A stretch of 45,299 nt of DNA from Nocardia anaemiae NBRC 100462 (lineage in GTDB: Bacteria; Actinomycetota; Actinomycetes; Mycobacteriales; Mycobacteriaceae), in contig NZ_BDAZ01000081.1 of the NCBI RefSeq assembly GCF_001612725.1, forward strand, positions 1 through 45,299, given 5' to 3'. The stretch's first letter is position 1. Every line of letters begins with the position of its first letter. Of this stretch, positions 8,333-15,462 are shown one piece after another. Made by a program: the position numbers and the translations under genes. The notes beneath the pieces were generated by a model, which had not been told where the DNA came from, ran no database searches, and saw only the letters and a program-made list of their open reading frames with translations.

Positions 8333-9316
8333 ATGACCATTCGCCTCGGTTATCAGATGCCCAATTTCAGTTATGGCCAGCCCGTCAGCGAACTGTTTCC
8401 GACCGTGGTCGCGCAGGCCAGGGAGGCCGAAGCCGCCGGTTTCGACACGGTCTTCGTGATGGATCACTTCTACCAGCTGCCCGGTCTCGGTGAGCCGAGC
8501 GAACCGATGCTGGAGGCCTACACCACGCTGTCCGGAATCGCCGCGTCGACCGAACGAATTCAGTTGTCGGCGTTGGTGACCGGCAACACCTATCGCAATC
8601 CCGCACTGCTAGCCAAGACTGTCACCACCTTGGATCTGGTGAGCGGCGGGCGGGCGGTACTCGGCATCGGAGCCGGGTGGTTCGAGCTCGAACACCAGTC
8701 CTACGGCTTCGAATTCGGCACCTTCACCGAACGCTTCCAGCGGCTCGACGAGGCGCTGCGAATCATTACGCCGATGCTGCGCGGTGAACACTCGACCTTC
8801 GACGGCAACTGGTACCACACCGATAACGCCATGAATGAGCCGCGATTGCGCAATGACCTGCCGATCCTGCTCGGGGGCGGCGGCGAGAAGAAGACCTTCG
8901 CGCTGGCCGCCCGCTTCGCCGACCACATCAACATCATCTGCAACGCCTCCGAGCTGCCGCGCAAGATCGAGGCACTGCACCAGCGCTGCGCCGAAAACGA
9001 CCGTGATCCAGACACTTTGGAGGTCAGCTACCTCTGTTTCCTGATGATCGACGAGGACGGCGACCGCGCCCGCAAACAACAGCAGGATCTACTGCGCGGC
9101 ATCGGCGTCGACCTGTCCGCACTCTCGGAGGACCAGCGCAAGCAGACCATCGCCGACCGCCAATTCGTCGGCAGCCCAGCCGAAGTCGCCGAACAACTAC
9201 AGACCAGGGTGCTCGACCAAGGCGTGCAAGGTCTCATCGTCAACATGGTGACCAACGGCCACGAGCCGGGTGCGGTGGATCTCGCCGGTCGTACCCTCGC
9301 CCCGCTGGTTCGCTGA
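8333..9316 (+). CDS. LLM class flavin/F420-dependent oxidoreductase
   Basis: Luciferase-like monooxygenase fold oxidoreductase of 327 residues; actinobacterial members mostly use coenzyme F420. Family features seen are the opening strand RLGYQMPNF, the FDTVFVMDHFYQLP block near residue 42, and GRAVLGIGAGWFELEH near residue 108 followed by FTERFQRLDEAL. A conserved LLGGGGEKKTFALAARFAD block occurs near residue 180. The substrate cannot be told from sequence. The ATG at 8333 has only a poor ribosome site (TAGGGTCGGG) behind a G-rich tract. No signal peptide. Neighbours are metabolic and give no firm pathway. Confidence 0.9.
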   Translation: MTIRLGYQMPNFSYGQPVSELFPTVVAQAREAEAAGFDTVFVMDHFYQLPGLGEPSEPMLEAYTTLSGIAASTERIQLSALVTGNTYRNPALLAKTVTTLDLVSGGRAVLGIGAGWFELEHQSYGFEFGTFTERFQRLDEALRIITPMLRGEHSTFDGNWYHTDNAMNEPRLRNDLPILLGGGGEKKTFALAARFADHINIICNASELPRKIEALHQRCAENDRDPDTLEVSYLCFLMIDEDGDRARKQQQDLLRGIGVDLSALSEDQRKQTIADRQFVGSPAEVAEQLQTRVLDQGVQGLIVNMVTNGHEPGAVDLAGRTLAPLVR

Positions 9317-9504
9317 GGCGGCACTCAGGCCCATTCCGCGTCCCCGGCGCCCCGGCCGTCGTTGTGCGCAGCGGCGGCCGAAGCCAGGTTCCGGTGAATC
9401 GTGCTCAGGAATGGGCGACCACCCGTCATGTCGACAACCGCTAGCGTCACCAGGGCTGAATCGTCGGGCGATGAATTCCCTGCATTCCGCGCGTCCTAGT
9501 AGGT

Positions 9505-9515
9505 GAAGTAACTTC
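9505..9515. promoter_or_regulatory. Palindrome upstream of DHFR-like gene
   Basis: GAAGT-A-ACTTC is a perfect 11-base inverted repeat, extended outward by GGT and ACC with one extra base. It ends 16 bases before the ATG at 9532 and overlaps the place where a promoter or ribosome site would lie, so it may be a repressor site. The rest of 9317-9531 shows nothing clear. Confidence 0.4.
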
Positions 9516-9531
9516 GACCGAGAGGGCAGTA

Positions 9532-10092
9532 ATGCGGGATTTGATCGTGACCGAGAACATCACGCTCGATGGCGTCATCGATGCGAGCGAGGGCTGGTTC
9601 ACCGTCGGCAATGACGCGCAAGGCGACCAATCGGACGTTCTGGATGAACTCATGCGCCAGAGCGCCGAATGCGATGCCGTGCTGTTCGGGCGGATCACCT
9701 TCGAGCAGATGCGCGGCTATTGGCCGCAGCAGACCGACGACGAGACCGGCATCGCTGACGATCTGAACAACGTGCACAAGTACGTGATGTCGAGCTCACT
9801 GGGCGAACCGGAGTGGGCGAAAACCACGGTGCTGCGCGGGCCGCTGGCCGATGAGATGCGGGCGCTGAAGTCCGAGCCGGGCAAGGACATCGTCACCACC
9901 GGCAGTATCACCCTGGTCCACGGCCTCATTGCCGCCGATCTCGTCGACGAGTACCGGCTGTTCGTCTTCCCGGTGGTGCTCGGCAGGGGTGCCCGCCTGT
10001 TCGAGGACGCGACCCACGTACCTGCCCTGCGACTGGTCGAGAGCCGTAAATTCCGGTCCGGGGTCGTGCTGCTGCGCTATCGAACCAGCTGA
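9532..10092 (+). CDS. Dihydrofolate reductase family protein (RibD C-terminal domain)
   Basis: Protein of 186 residues with the RibD C-terminal/DHFR-like fold, likely an NADPH-dependent reductase of unknown substrate. Visible marks are the N-terminal strand LIVTENITLDGVID, the helix block DAVLFGRITFEQMRGYWP (about residues 44-61), KYVMSSSL followed by VTTGSITLVHGLIAADLVDE, and the C-terminal strands LFVFPVVLGRGARLF and SGVVLLRY. This matches the stand-alone YyaP/YwjB-like group common in actinobacteria, not the folate-pathway FolA. The start ATG follows GAGAGGG at a normal distance. Confidence 0.88.
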   Translation: MRDLIVTENITLDGVIDASEGWFTVGNDAQGDQSDVLDELMRQSAECDAVLFGRITFEQMRGYWPQQTDDETGIADDLNNVHKYVMSSSLGEPEWAKTTVLRGPLADEMRALKSEPGKDIVTTGSITLVHGLIAADLVDEYRLFVFPVVLGRGARLFEDATHVPALRLVESRKFRSGVVLLRYRTS

Positions 10093-10095
10093 TCG

Positions 10096-10308
10096 TCAGC
10101 TGAACAGGTTGGCGATTCCGCCGATCACCCCCACGAATACCGCCGACGGCGGCCCGCGCGAGGCCGAGCGCCGACAATTCCATGGCCGCGTCGCCGCCGA
10201 TTTCGGTCGCGGCCTCGGCAACCTGCGGCCGATCGTTTCCCCCCGACGACGCGATTTCAGCGGCGGGGGACCGGTCTGGCAGAATGGACCATCGTCCTTC
10301 CTGGACAA
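10096..10308 (-). pseudogene. Possible frameshifted remnant of a small membrane protein
   Basis: The 340-base gap before rpsP has no intact gene that I trust. On the minus strand one frame ends AVFVGVIGGIANLFS, like the C-terminus of a small membrane protein. The adjacent frame upstream reads VAEAATEIGGDAAMELSALGLARA, which also looks like protein. Joining them needs one frameshift near 10150. This is suggestive only; both pieces could be chance reading in GC-rich DNA. Confidence 0.2.
10275..10286 (+). promoter_or_regulatory. Putative rpsP operon promoter (-10)
   Basis: TCTGGCAGAATG at 10275-10286 contains a CAGAAT -10 hexamer. Almost the same word, TCTGGCACAATG, precedes rplS at 22154-22165. 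The recurrence in front of two ribosomal-protein genes supports a shared strong housekeeping promoter type. The -35 is not clear. It leaves a leader of about 140 bases before rpsP. Confidence 0.45.
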
Positions 10309-10432
10309 GTGTCAGCCCGTCTCCGGTTACGCACCGCGCGGCGGTCACACACTCCAAGCGCAAAACCGGGCTCGCAGACCGTGCGGGTCGCTGAATTGCG
10401 CCGTGACCAACCACTGAAAGGCAGATCAGCAC

Positions 10433-10858
10433 ATGGCTGTTCGCATCAAGCTCACCCGTCTCGGCAAGATCCGCAACCCGCAGTACCGCGTGGTCATCGC
10501 CGATGCCCGCACCCGTCGTGACGGCCGCGCCATCGAGAACGTCGGCAAGTACCACCCCAAGGAAGAGCCGTCGCTGATCGAGATCAACTCCGAGCGCGTG
10601 CAGTACTGGCTGGGTGTCGGCGCGCAGCCGACCGAGGCCGTGCAGCGGCTGCTGGAGATCACCGGCGACTGGCAGAAGTTCAAGGGCCTGCCGGGCGCCG
10701 AGGGCACCCTCAAGGTGAAGCCCGCGAAGCCCTCCAAGCTGGACCTGTTCAACGCCGCGCTGGCCGCCGCCGATAACGAGCCGGTCGCCGAGGCCGTCAC
10801 GCCCAAGAAGAAGGCCGCCAAGAAGGAAGAGGCCGCCGAGACTGAGGCTGCGGAGTAA
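10433..10858 (+). CDS. rpsP: 30S ribosomal protein S16
   Basis: Component of the small ribosomal subunit that binds 16S rRNA early in assembly. The opening MAVRIKLTRLGKIRNPQYR and GRAIENVGKYHP are the S16 signature. The S16 core ends near residue 85; a tail of about 55 residues rich in Ala, Lys and Glu follows, as in other actinobacteria. The ATG follows GAAAGGCAG. The stop TAA shares its last base with the start of the next gene (TAATG), so rpsP, khpA, rimM and trmD form one translationally coupled operon. Confidence 0.98.
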   Translation: MAVRIKLTRLGKIRNPQYRVVIADARTRRDGRAIENVGKYHPKEEPSLIEINSERVQYWLGVGAQPTEAVQRLLEITGDWQKFKGLPGAEGTLKVKPAKPSKLDLFNAALAAADNEPVAEAVTPKKKAAKKEEAAETEAAE

Positions 10859-11100
10859 TGAGCGCTGTCGTCGCCGATGCCGTGGAGCACCTGGTTCGCG
10901 GCATTGTCGCCAATCCGGATGACGTCCGGGTCGAGCTGATCACCGGCCGCCGCGGGCGCACCGTCGAGGTGCACGTCAACCCCGATGATCTGGGCAAGGT
11001 GATCGGTCGCGGCGGTCGTACCGCGACCGCGCTGCGCACCCTCGTCGCCGGAATCGGCGGCCGGGGCATCCGGGTCGACGTGGTCGATACCGACGCTTGA
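10858..11100 (+). CDS. khpA: KH-domain RNA-binding protein KhpA
   Basis: Small 80-residue protein made of a single KH domain with the RNA-gripping loop IGRGGRT (about residues 45-51). KhpA proteins bind many RNAs and in other Gram-positive bacteria work with a second KH protein in control of cell growth. It sits, as in most actinobacteria, between rpsP and rimM and overlaps both by one base (TAATG upstream, TGATG downstream). Translation is therefore coupled to the ribosomal protein. Confidence 0.93.
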   Translation: MSAVVADAVEHLVRGIVANPDDVRVELITGRRGRTVEVHVNPDDLGKVIGRGGRTATALRTLVAGIGGRGIRVDVVDTDA

Positions 11101-11624
11101 TGGAACTCGTCGTAGGTCGGGTCGCCAAATCGCACGGTGTGCGCGGCGAGTTGGTCGTCGAGGTACGCACCGACGATCCCGATGCGCGTTTCGCACCCGG
11201 TGTGCGGCTGCGCGGGCGGGCGGCGCGATCCAGCGAAGTTCGTGAGTTCACCGTGGAGTCGGCCCGAGAGCATTCGGGCCGACTTCTCGTGCAACTCGTC
11301 GGGATCTCCGACCGCACCGCCGCCGATGCGCTGCGCGGCACACTGTTCGTCGTGGACAGTGCGGAGCTGCCGCCGTCGGAGGATCCGGACGAGTTCTACG
11401 ACCACGAGTTGGAGGGCCTGACCGTCCAGCTCACCGATGGCACCGTTGTCGGCAAGGTCACCGAGGTGCTGCATTCGGCTGCGGGAGAACTGCTTTCGGT
11501 GCGTGCCGCCGACGACGGCAGGGAGATCCTGATTCCGTTCGTCACCGCGATCGTGCCGACGGTCTCACTGGCCGATCAACTGGTCGTCATCGATCCGCCC
11601 GAGGGTCTGCTCGATCCGGAGTAG
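11100..11624 (+). CDS. rimM: Ribosome maturation factor RimM
   Basis: Assembly factor for the 30S head that binds S19 and helps 16S rRNA mature. The 174-residue protein opens MELVVGRVAKSHGVRGEL, typical of the N-terminal beta-barrel domain, and has the C-terminal PRC-barrel with YDHELEGLTV (about residue 100) and ILIPFVTAIV near the end. I chose ATG 11100, which overlaps the khpA stop as TGATG; a TTG one codon earlier is possible. trmD follows after 27 bases. Confidence 0.96.
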   Translation: MELVVGRVAKSHGVRGELVVEVRTDDPDARFAPGVRLRGRAARSSEVREFTVESAREHSGRLLVQLVGISDRTAADALRGTLFVVDSAELPPSEDPDEFYDHELEGLTVQLTDGTVVGKVTEVLHSAAGELLSVRAADDGREILIPFVTAIVPTVSLADQLVVIDPPEGLLDPE

Positions 11625-11651
11625 CGGACCATCGGAAGACTTGAGGACCGC

Positions 11652-12335
11652 ATGAAACTCGATGTCGTCACGATATTTCCGGAGTATCTGGAGCCGCTGC
11701 GAACGGCATTGCTCGGCAAGGCCATCGACAAGGGCCTGATCGCCCTGGACGTACACGATCTGCGTCGCTGGACCCACGACGTGCACAAGTCCGTCGACGA
11801 TTCGCCCTACGGCGGCGGGCCGGGCATGGTCATGAAGCCGACGGTTTGGGGCGATGCCCTCGACGAAGTATGCCCCGACGACGCCCTGCTCGTGGTGCCG
11901 ACGCCCGCCGGAGTGCCCTTCACCCAGGCCACCGCGCAGCGCTGGGCCACCGAGAAACATCTGGTATTCGCTTGCGGCCGTTACGAAGGCATCGATCAAC
12001 GTGTGTTCGACGATGCCACCCGCCGGGTTCGCGTCGAAGAGGTCAGCATCGGCGACTATGTTCTCATCGGCGGTGAGGCCGCGGTCCTCGTGATGGTCGA
12101 GGCCGTGGTCCGCCTGCTACCCGGCGTACTCGGCAATCAGCAATCCCACCAAGAGGATTCGTTCTCCGACGGACTGCTGGAGGGGCCGAGCTACACACGA
12201 CCTGTCTCCTGGCGCGGCCTCGAAGTGCCGCCGATCTTGCTGTCCGGCGATCATGCCAAGGTCGCCGCGTGGCGGCGCGAACAATCTCTCGCTCGGACCC
12301 GAGAACGGCGGCCGGATCTACTTACCGACGACTGA
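11652..12335 (+). CDS. trmD: tRNA (guanine-N1)-methyltransferase TrmD
   Basis: SPOUT-fold methyltransferase that makes m1G37 in tRNAs with a G at position 36, preventing +1 frameshifts. Family marks are the N-terminal KLDVVTIFPEYL, DDSPYGGGPGMVMKP (about residues 50-64), the trefoil-knot SAM site with CGRYEGIDQRV, and SIGDYVLIGGEAAVL. The 227 residues fit the family. The ATG at 11652 follows TTGAGGA. No hairpin terminator is visible; the downstream gap is AT-rich. Confidence 0.97.
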   Translation: MKLDVVTIFPEYLEPLRTALLGKAIDKGLIALDVHDLRRWTHDVHKSVDDSPYGGGPGMVMKPTVWGDALDEVCPDDALLVVPTPAGVPFTQATAQRWATEKHLVFACGRYEGIDQRVFDDATRRVRVEEVSIGDYVLIGGEAAVLVMVEAVVRLLPGVLGNQQSHQEDSFSDGLLEGPSYTRPVSWRGLEVPPILLSGDHAKVAAWRREQSLARTRERRPDLLTDD

Positions 12336-12366
12336 AATCGTGACCTTTTCGCCATATCGAATGTAT

Positions 12367-12387
12367 CGTTAATTAACGGCACGTTAA
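12367..12387. promoter_or_regulatory. CGTTAA repeats and palindrome before a small ORF
   Basis: CGTTAATTAACG (12367-12378) is a perfect 12-base palindrome, and the half CGTTAA recurs at 12382-12387. The stretch 12350-12390 is unusually AT-rich for the window. It may be a promoter with an operator that controls the small gene starting near 12398. Confidence 0.45.
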
Positions 12388-12397
12388 ACAACGGTAG

Positions 12398-12673
12398 GTG
12401 GCTATGGTGACAGTGGCTCGGTTCGTAACGGTGCGTCGAGCGGTGGCCTCGACTCTCATCGGTGGCGCGATGATCGTCTTGTCGGATCTGGCCGCGCCCG
12501 AAATCGAGGTAATCAGAGTCGCCGCGGATCGGGACACGCATGAGCCGGATGCTGGCCGTAGCCGCAACAGCGCAGGTCAGCGCGGCCGCAGCAGCAATCA
12601 CGGGCAATACAAGGGTCGCAATGAGCGTCCGTGCCAGTACACCCCCGAAGGGGTCTGCACCGGCGGGCGCTGA
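12398..12673 (+). CDS. Small hypothetical protein with N-terminal hydrophobic segment
   Basis: Not recognised. The frame gives 91 residues from GTG 12398, or 89 from ATG 12404; neither has a good ribosome site. Residues about 15-35 (ASTLIGGAMIVLSDLAAP) form one hydrophobic segment that may be a signal peptide or anchor. The rest is hydrophilic, rich in Arg, Gly, Asn and Ser, and ends in a part with two cysteines (RPCQYTPEGVCTGGR). This pattern fits a small exported peptide. Minus-strand frames over the same bases are weaker. Low confidence. Confidence 0.4.
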   Translation: MAMVTVARFVTVRRAVASTLIGGAMIVLSDLAAPEIEVIRVAADRDTHEPDAGRSRNSAGQRGRSSNHGQYKGRNERPCQYTPEGVCTGGR

Positions 12674-12729
12674 CCAATTCACCCGCGGCGCACGAATCTC
12701 GGACAGTGCGAAATCTGTGCGCGGGGAAC

Positions 12730-13593
12730 TCAGGGCAGCAGACCGAAGCGCCGAGCGGTGACCACAGCCTCATGGCGAGAGTGCGCGTCGAGTTTGGTCA
12801 TCGCATTGCGCAGATAGCTCTTGACCGTCTCCGATCCGAGCGAAAGGCGTTGGGCAGCTTCGTGATTGGTGCAGCCGAGCGCGATCTGGGCGAGCACGTC
12901 GAGTTCCCGTCGGGATAGGCGCGGCGCATCCGCGGGCAGGTCGCCGACGAGGACTCGGGTGAGGCGTTCGCACACCGAGTGCAGGCGTTCGCGGAGGCGT
13001 TCGTCCTCGGCCGATTGGGCCGCGCCGCGGAGTTCGGCATTGATCTCGCGCAGTTCCTCGGCGACCGCGGGCGCGGTCCCGGCTGCCGGAGTGGTCATTT
13101 CCAGTAGGCGCAGGCGACGGTCCACCTCGTCGCGGATGGTGATCTCGGTCGCCAGGCGTCGACCGGCCGCGACGACCAGATCGGCGGTGCGGTCGCCGAG
13201 CGGTGCGCCGCCCCGGGTGGCGGCGTAGAGCACCGCACGGGAGCGATCGTCCACCACCACGGGCACCGCGAGCACCGAGCGGATGCGTTCGCCGGAGACG
13301 GGACCGTCGTAGTGATGGGTGATCTCGGAGGCATTGCGGTAGTCGGCGACCGAGGCGGGGCGGCGCATATCCATCACCCTGCCTCCCAGCCCGGAGGTGC
13401 GCAGCACGGTCAGTCCGCGCAGGCCATTGGTGACGGTGCCGACGAATTCGGTCAGCAGCAGCGCGTCATTGTGCACTTCGCCGCCGAAAACCACCGGCAC
13501 GCCCGCCTTGTTGGCCACCCAGCGGATCTCGGCACGCAGCGCATCGCCGTCGCGTGGCCGCAGCAGCGCGGAGGTGTGGGTCAAAAGACTCAC
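12730..13593 (-). CDS. GAF-domain LuxR-family transcriptional regulator
   Basis: Probable DNA-binding regulator of 287 residues. Residues about 15-175 look like a GAF sensor domain (RSVLAVPVVVDDRSRAVLYAA), followed by a short helical linker. A LuxR-type helix-turn-helix is at about 225-287 with LSRRELDVLAQIALGCTNHEAA and SETVKSYLRNAMTKLDAHSR. There is no receiver domain, so it is not a classical response regulator. The GTG start at 13593 lies inside an ACCCC/GGGGT inverted repeat. It is divergent from two acyl-CoA ligase genes and most likely controls them in response to a small ligand. Confidence 0.85.
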   Translation of the reverse strand: MSLLTHTSALLRPRDGDALRAEIRWVANKAGVPVVFGGEVHNDALLLTEFVGTVTNGLRGLTVLRTSGLGGRVMDMRRPASVADYRNASEITHHYDGPVSGERIRSVLAVPVVVDDRSRAVLYAATRGGAPLGDRTADLVVAAGRRLATEITIRDEVDRRLRLLEMTTPAAGTAPAVAEELREINAELRGAAQSAEDERLRERLHSVCERLTRVLVGDLPADAPRLSRRELDVLAQIALGCTNHEAAQRLSLGSETVKSYLRNAMTKLDAHSRHEAVVTARRFGLLP

Positions 13594-13619
13594 CCCTTTT
13601 CGGGGGTAGTGCCGAACGT

Positions 13620-13634
13620 GATGTGACCCACATC
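13620..13634. promoter_or_regulatory. Inverted repeat in the divergent intergenic region
   Basis: GATGTG-ACC-CACATC is a perfect 6-base inverted repeat with a 3-base spacer. It lies in the 87-base gap between the LuxR-type regulator and the first ligase. It is well placed to be the regulator's operator on both promoters. Confidence 0.45.
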
Positions 13635-13680
13635 CTATGGGAGACCGAGGTGGCCTGGATCACCGATGAGGAGAGGCGAG

Positions 13681-15462
13681 ATGACCGCGGACCTGAACGC
13701 GCGCGTGCGCGAGCTACTGGAGACCTACGACGGACCCGCCGTCAGCGCGGCGGATCTGCTGTGCGACCGGCACCCCGCCGATCGGGTCGCGTTCACCATC
13801 GTCGACCCTGACCTGACCGCGCTCGATCTGACCTACGGTGAGCTTCGCGAACGCTCCCAACGCTTCGCCGTCGCCTTGGCCGACCTCGGCGTCGAACCCG
13901 GCGACCGCGTCGCCACACTGATGTCGAAGTCCGCCGACCTGGTGGTGGCGCTGCTCGGCATCTGGCGCCGCGGCGCGGTCCACGTCCCGCTCTTCACCGC
14001 CTTCGCCCCACCCGCCATCGCCTTCCGACTGGCCGCGAGCGGTGCGACGATCGTCATCGCCGACGTCGACCAGGCGGCAAAACTGGTACCCGGCGATGAC
14101 ATCCCAGCCGATCCGCCGTGGCGGGTAATCATCGCGGGGGAAGGCCCGGTATCCGCTGGCGTGCGGGCGTCCGACACGACTGCCGCTGGAGCTGATGTGC
14201 GAGCGGTCGGAGCTGCTTCCGGGCACGTGGGTGACTCCGGCAATGCGACTGCTACCGAGGCCGACGGTGATGCGGCGAAGCCCCCGATCGCCGCGCGGAC
14301 AACCCCACTGCGGTTCGCGGATCTGCTCGCCGTGTACTCCGCCGACGACCCGCGCGCGGCTGCCGTGGCGGTCGGCGGGGACGGGCTGCTGGTGCAGTTG
14401 TTCACCAGCGGCACCACGGGTACGCCGAAGGGTGTGCCGATTCCGGTGCGGGCGCTCGCGGCATTCCATGCGTACCAAGAGTTTTCGCTGGACGTGCGGC
14501 CGGACGACGTCTATTGGAATGCGGCCGATCCGGGTTGGGCGTACGGACTGTACTGGGCGATTCTCAGCCCGCTGGCATCCGGTATCCGCAGCCTGCTGCT
14601 CCATGCCGCATTCTCCGCGCCGCTGACTTGGCAGGTTCTCGAAAGGTTCGGCGTCACCAATTTCACTGCCGCGCCGACGGTCTATCGAGCGTTGCGTGCC
14701 GATAGTGCAACTGCCCCAACGGATCTCCACTTGCGGCGCGCCTCGTCCGCAGGCGAACCGCTGACCCCGGATGTGGTGACGTGGTCGGTCGAAACGCTGG
14801 GCGTCGCGGTGCGCGATCACTACGGGCAGACCGAGCACGGCATGCTCATCTGCAATTCATGGCACGAGGCATTGCGGGTGGACGCCCCCGCGGGCTCGAT
14901 GGGCCGGACGATGCCGGGTTGGCATTGCGCGGTGCTCGCCGAGGATGCCGACGTCGAAGCGCCGGTCGGCGAACTGGGCCGAGTCGCCATCGATACCGAA
15001 CGCAGTCCACTACTGTGGTTCCTCGGCTACCTCGACGCCCCGGAACGCACCGCGCAGCGCTACACCGCCGACGGGCGCTGGTATCTGACCGGTGATGCCG
15101 GATCCCAGGATGCGGACGGTTTCTTCCACTTCTCCGCCCGCGACGACGATGTCATCATCATGGCTGGATACCGCATCGGCCCGTTCGAGGTCGAGAGCGT
15201 ACTGGTGCTCGATGAGCGGGTGGTCGAGGCAGCGGTGGTCGGCATGCCCGACGAATTGCGCGGTGAGGTGCTCGAAGCATTCGTGGTGCTGCGCAATGGT
15301 TTCGAAGGCAATGCCGAACTCGAGGCCGAATTGCAGACCCTGGTGAAACGCAAGTTCGCCGCGCACGCGTATCCACGCAAGGTGCATTTCGTGGACGCGC
15401 TACCCAAGACGCCCAGCGGCAAGGTGCAGCGGTTCATTCTGCGGCAGCAGGGGGTTCGGTGA
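13681..15462 (+). CDS. AMP-dependent acyl-CoA synthetase (acetyl/medium-chain type)
   Basis: ANL-superfamily ligase that activates a carboxylic acid through an acyl-AMP and transfers it to CoA. The P-loop LFTSGTTGTPKGVP, the WNAADPGWAYGLYW block, DHYGQTEHGM, the hinge region FHFSARDDDVIIMAGYRIGP and the catalytic lysine in PKTPSGKVQR are all present. The WNAADPGWAYGLYW block resembles the acetyl-CoA synthetase and ACSM branch. An Ala/Asp/Gly/Thr-rich insertion (about residues 160-205) precedes the P-loop. Start ATG 13681 has GAGGAGAGG upstream. It overlaps the next ligase gene by one base. Confidence 0.9.
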   Translation: MTADLNARVRELLETYDGPAVSAADLLCDRHPADRVAFTIVDPDLTALDLTYGELRERSQRFAVALADLGVEPGDRVATLMSKSADLVVALLGIWRRGAVHVPLFTAFAPPAIAFRLAASGATIVIADVDQAAKLVPGDDIPADPPWRVIIAGEGPVSAGVRASDTTAAGADVRAVGAASGHVGDSGNATATEADGDAAKPPIAARTTPLRFADLLAVYSADDPRAAAVAVGGDGLLVQLFTSGTTGTPKGVPIPVRALAAFHAYQEFSLDVRPDDVYWNAADPGWAYGLYWAILSPLASGIRSLLLHAAFSAPLTWQVLERFGVTNFTAAPTVYRALRADSATAPTDLHLRRASSAGEPLTPDVVTWSVETLGVAVRDHYGQTEHGMLICNSWHEALRVDAPAGSMGRTMPGWHCAVLAEDADVEAPVGELGRVAIDTERSPLLWFLGYLDAPERTAQRYTADGRWYLTGDAGSQDADGFFHFSARDDDVIIMAGYRIGPFEVESVLVLDERVVEAAVVGMPDELRGEVLEAFVVLRNGFEGNAELEAELQTLVKRKFAAHAYPRKVHFVDALPKTPSGKVQRFILRQQGVR

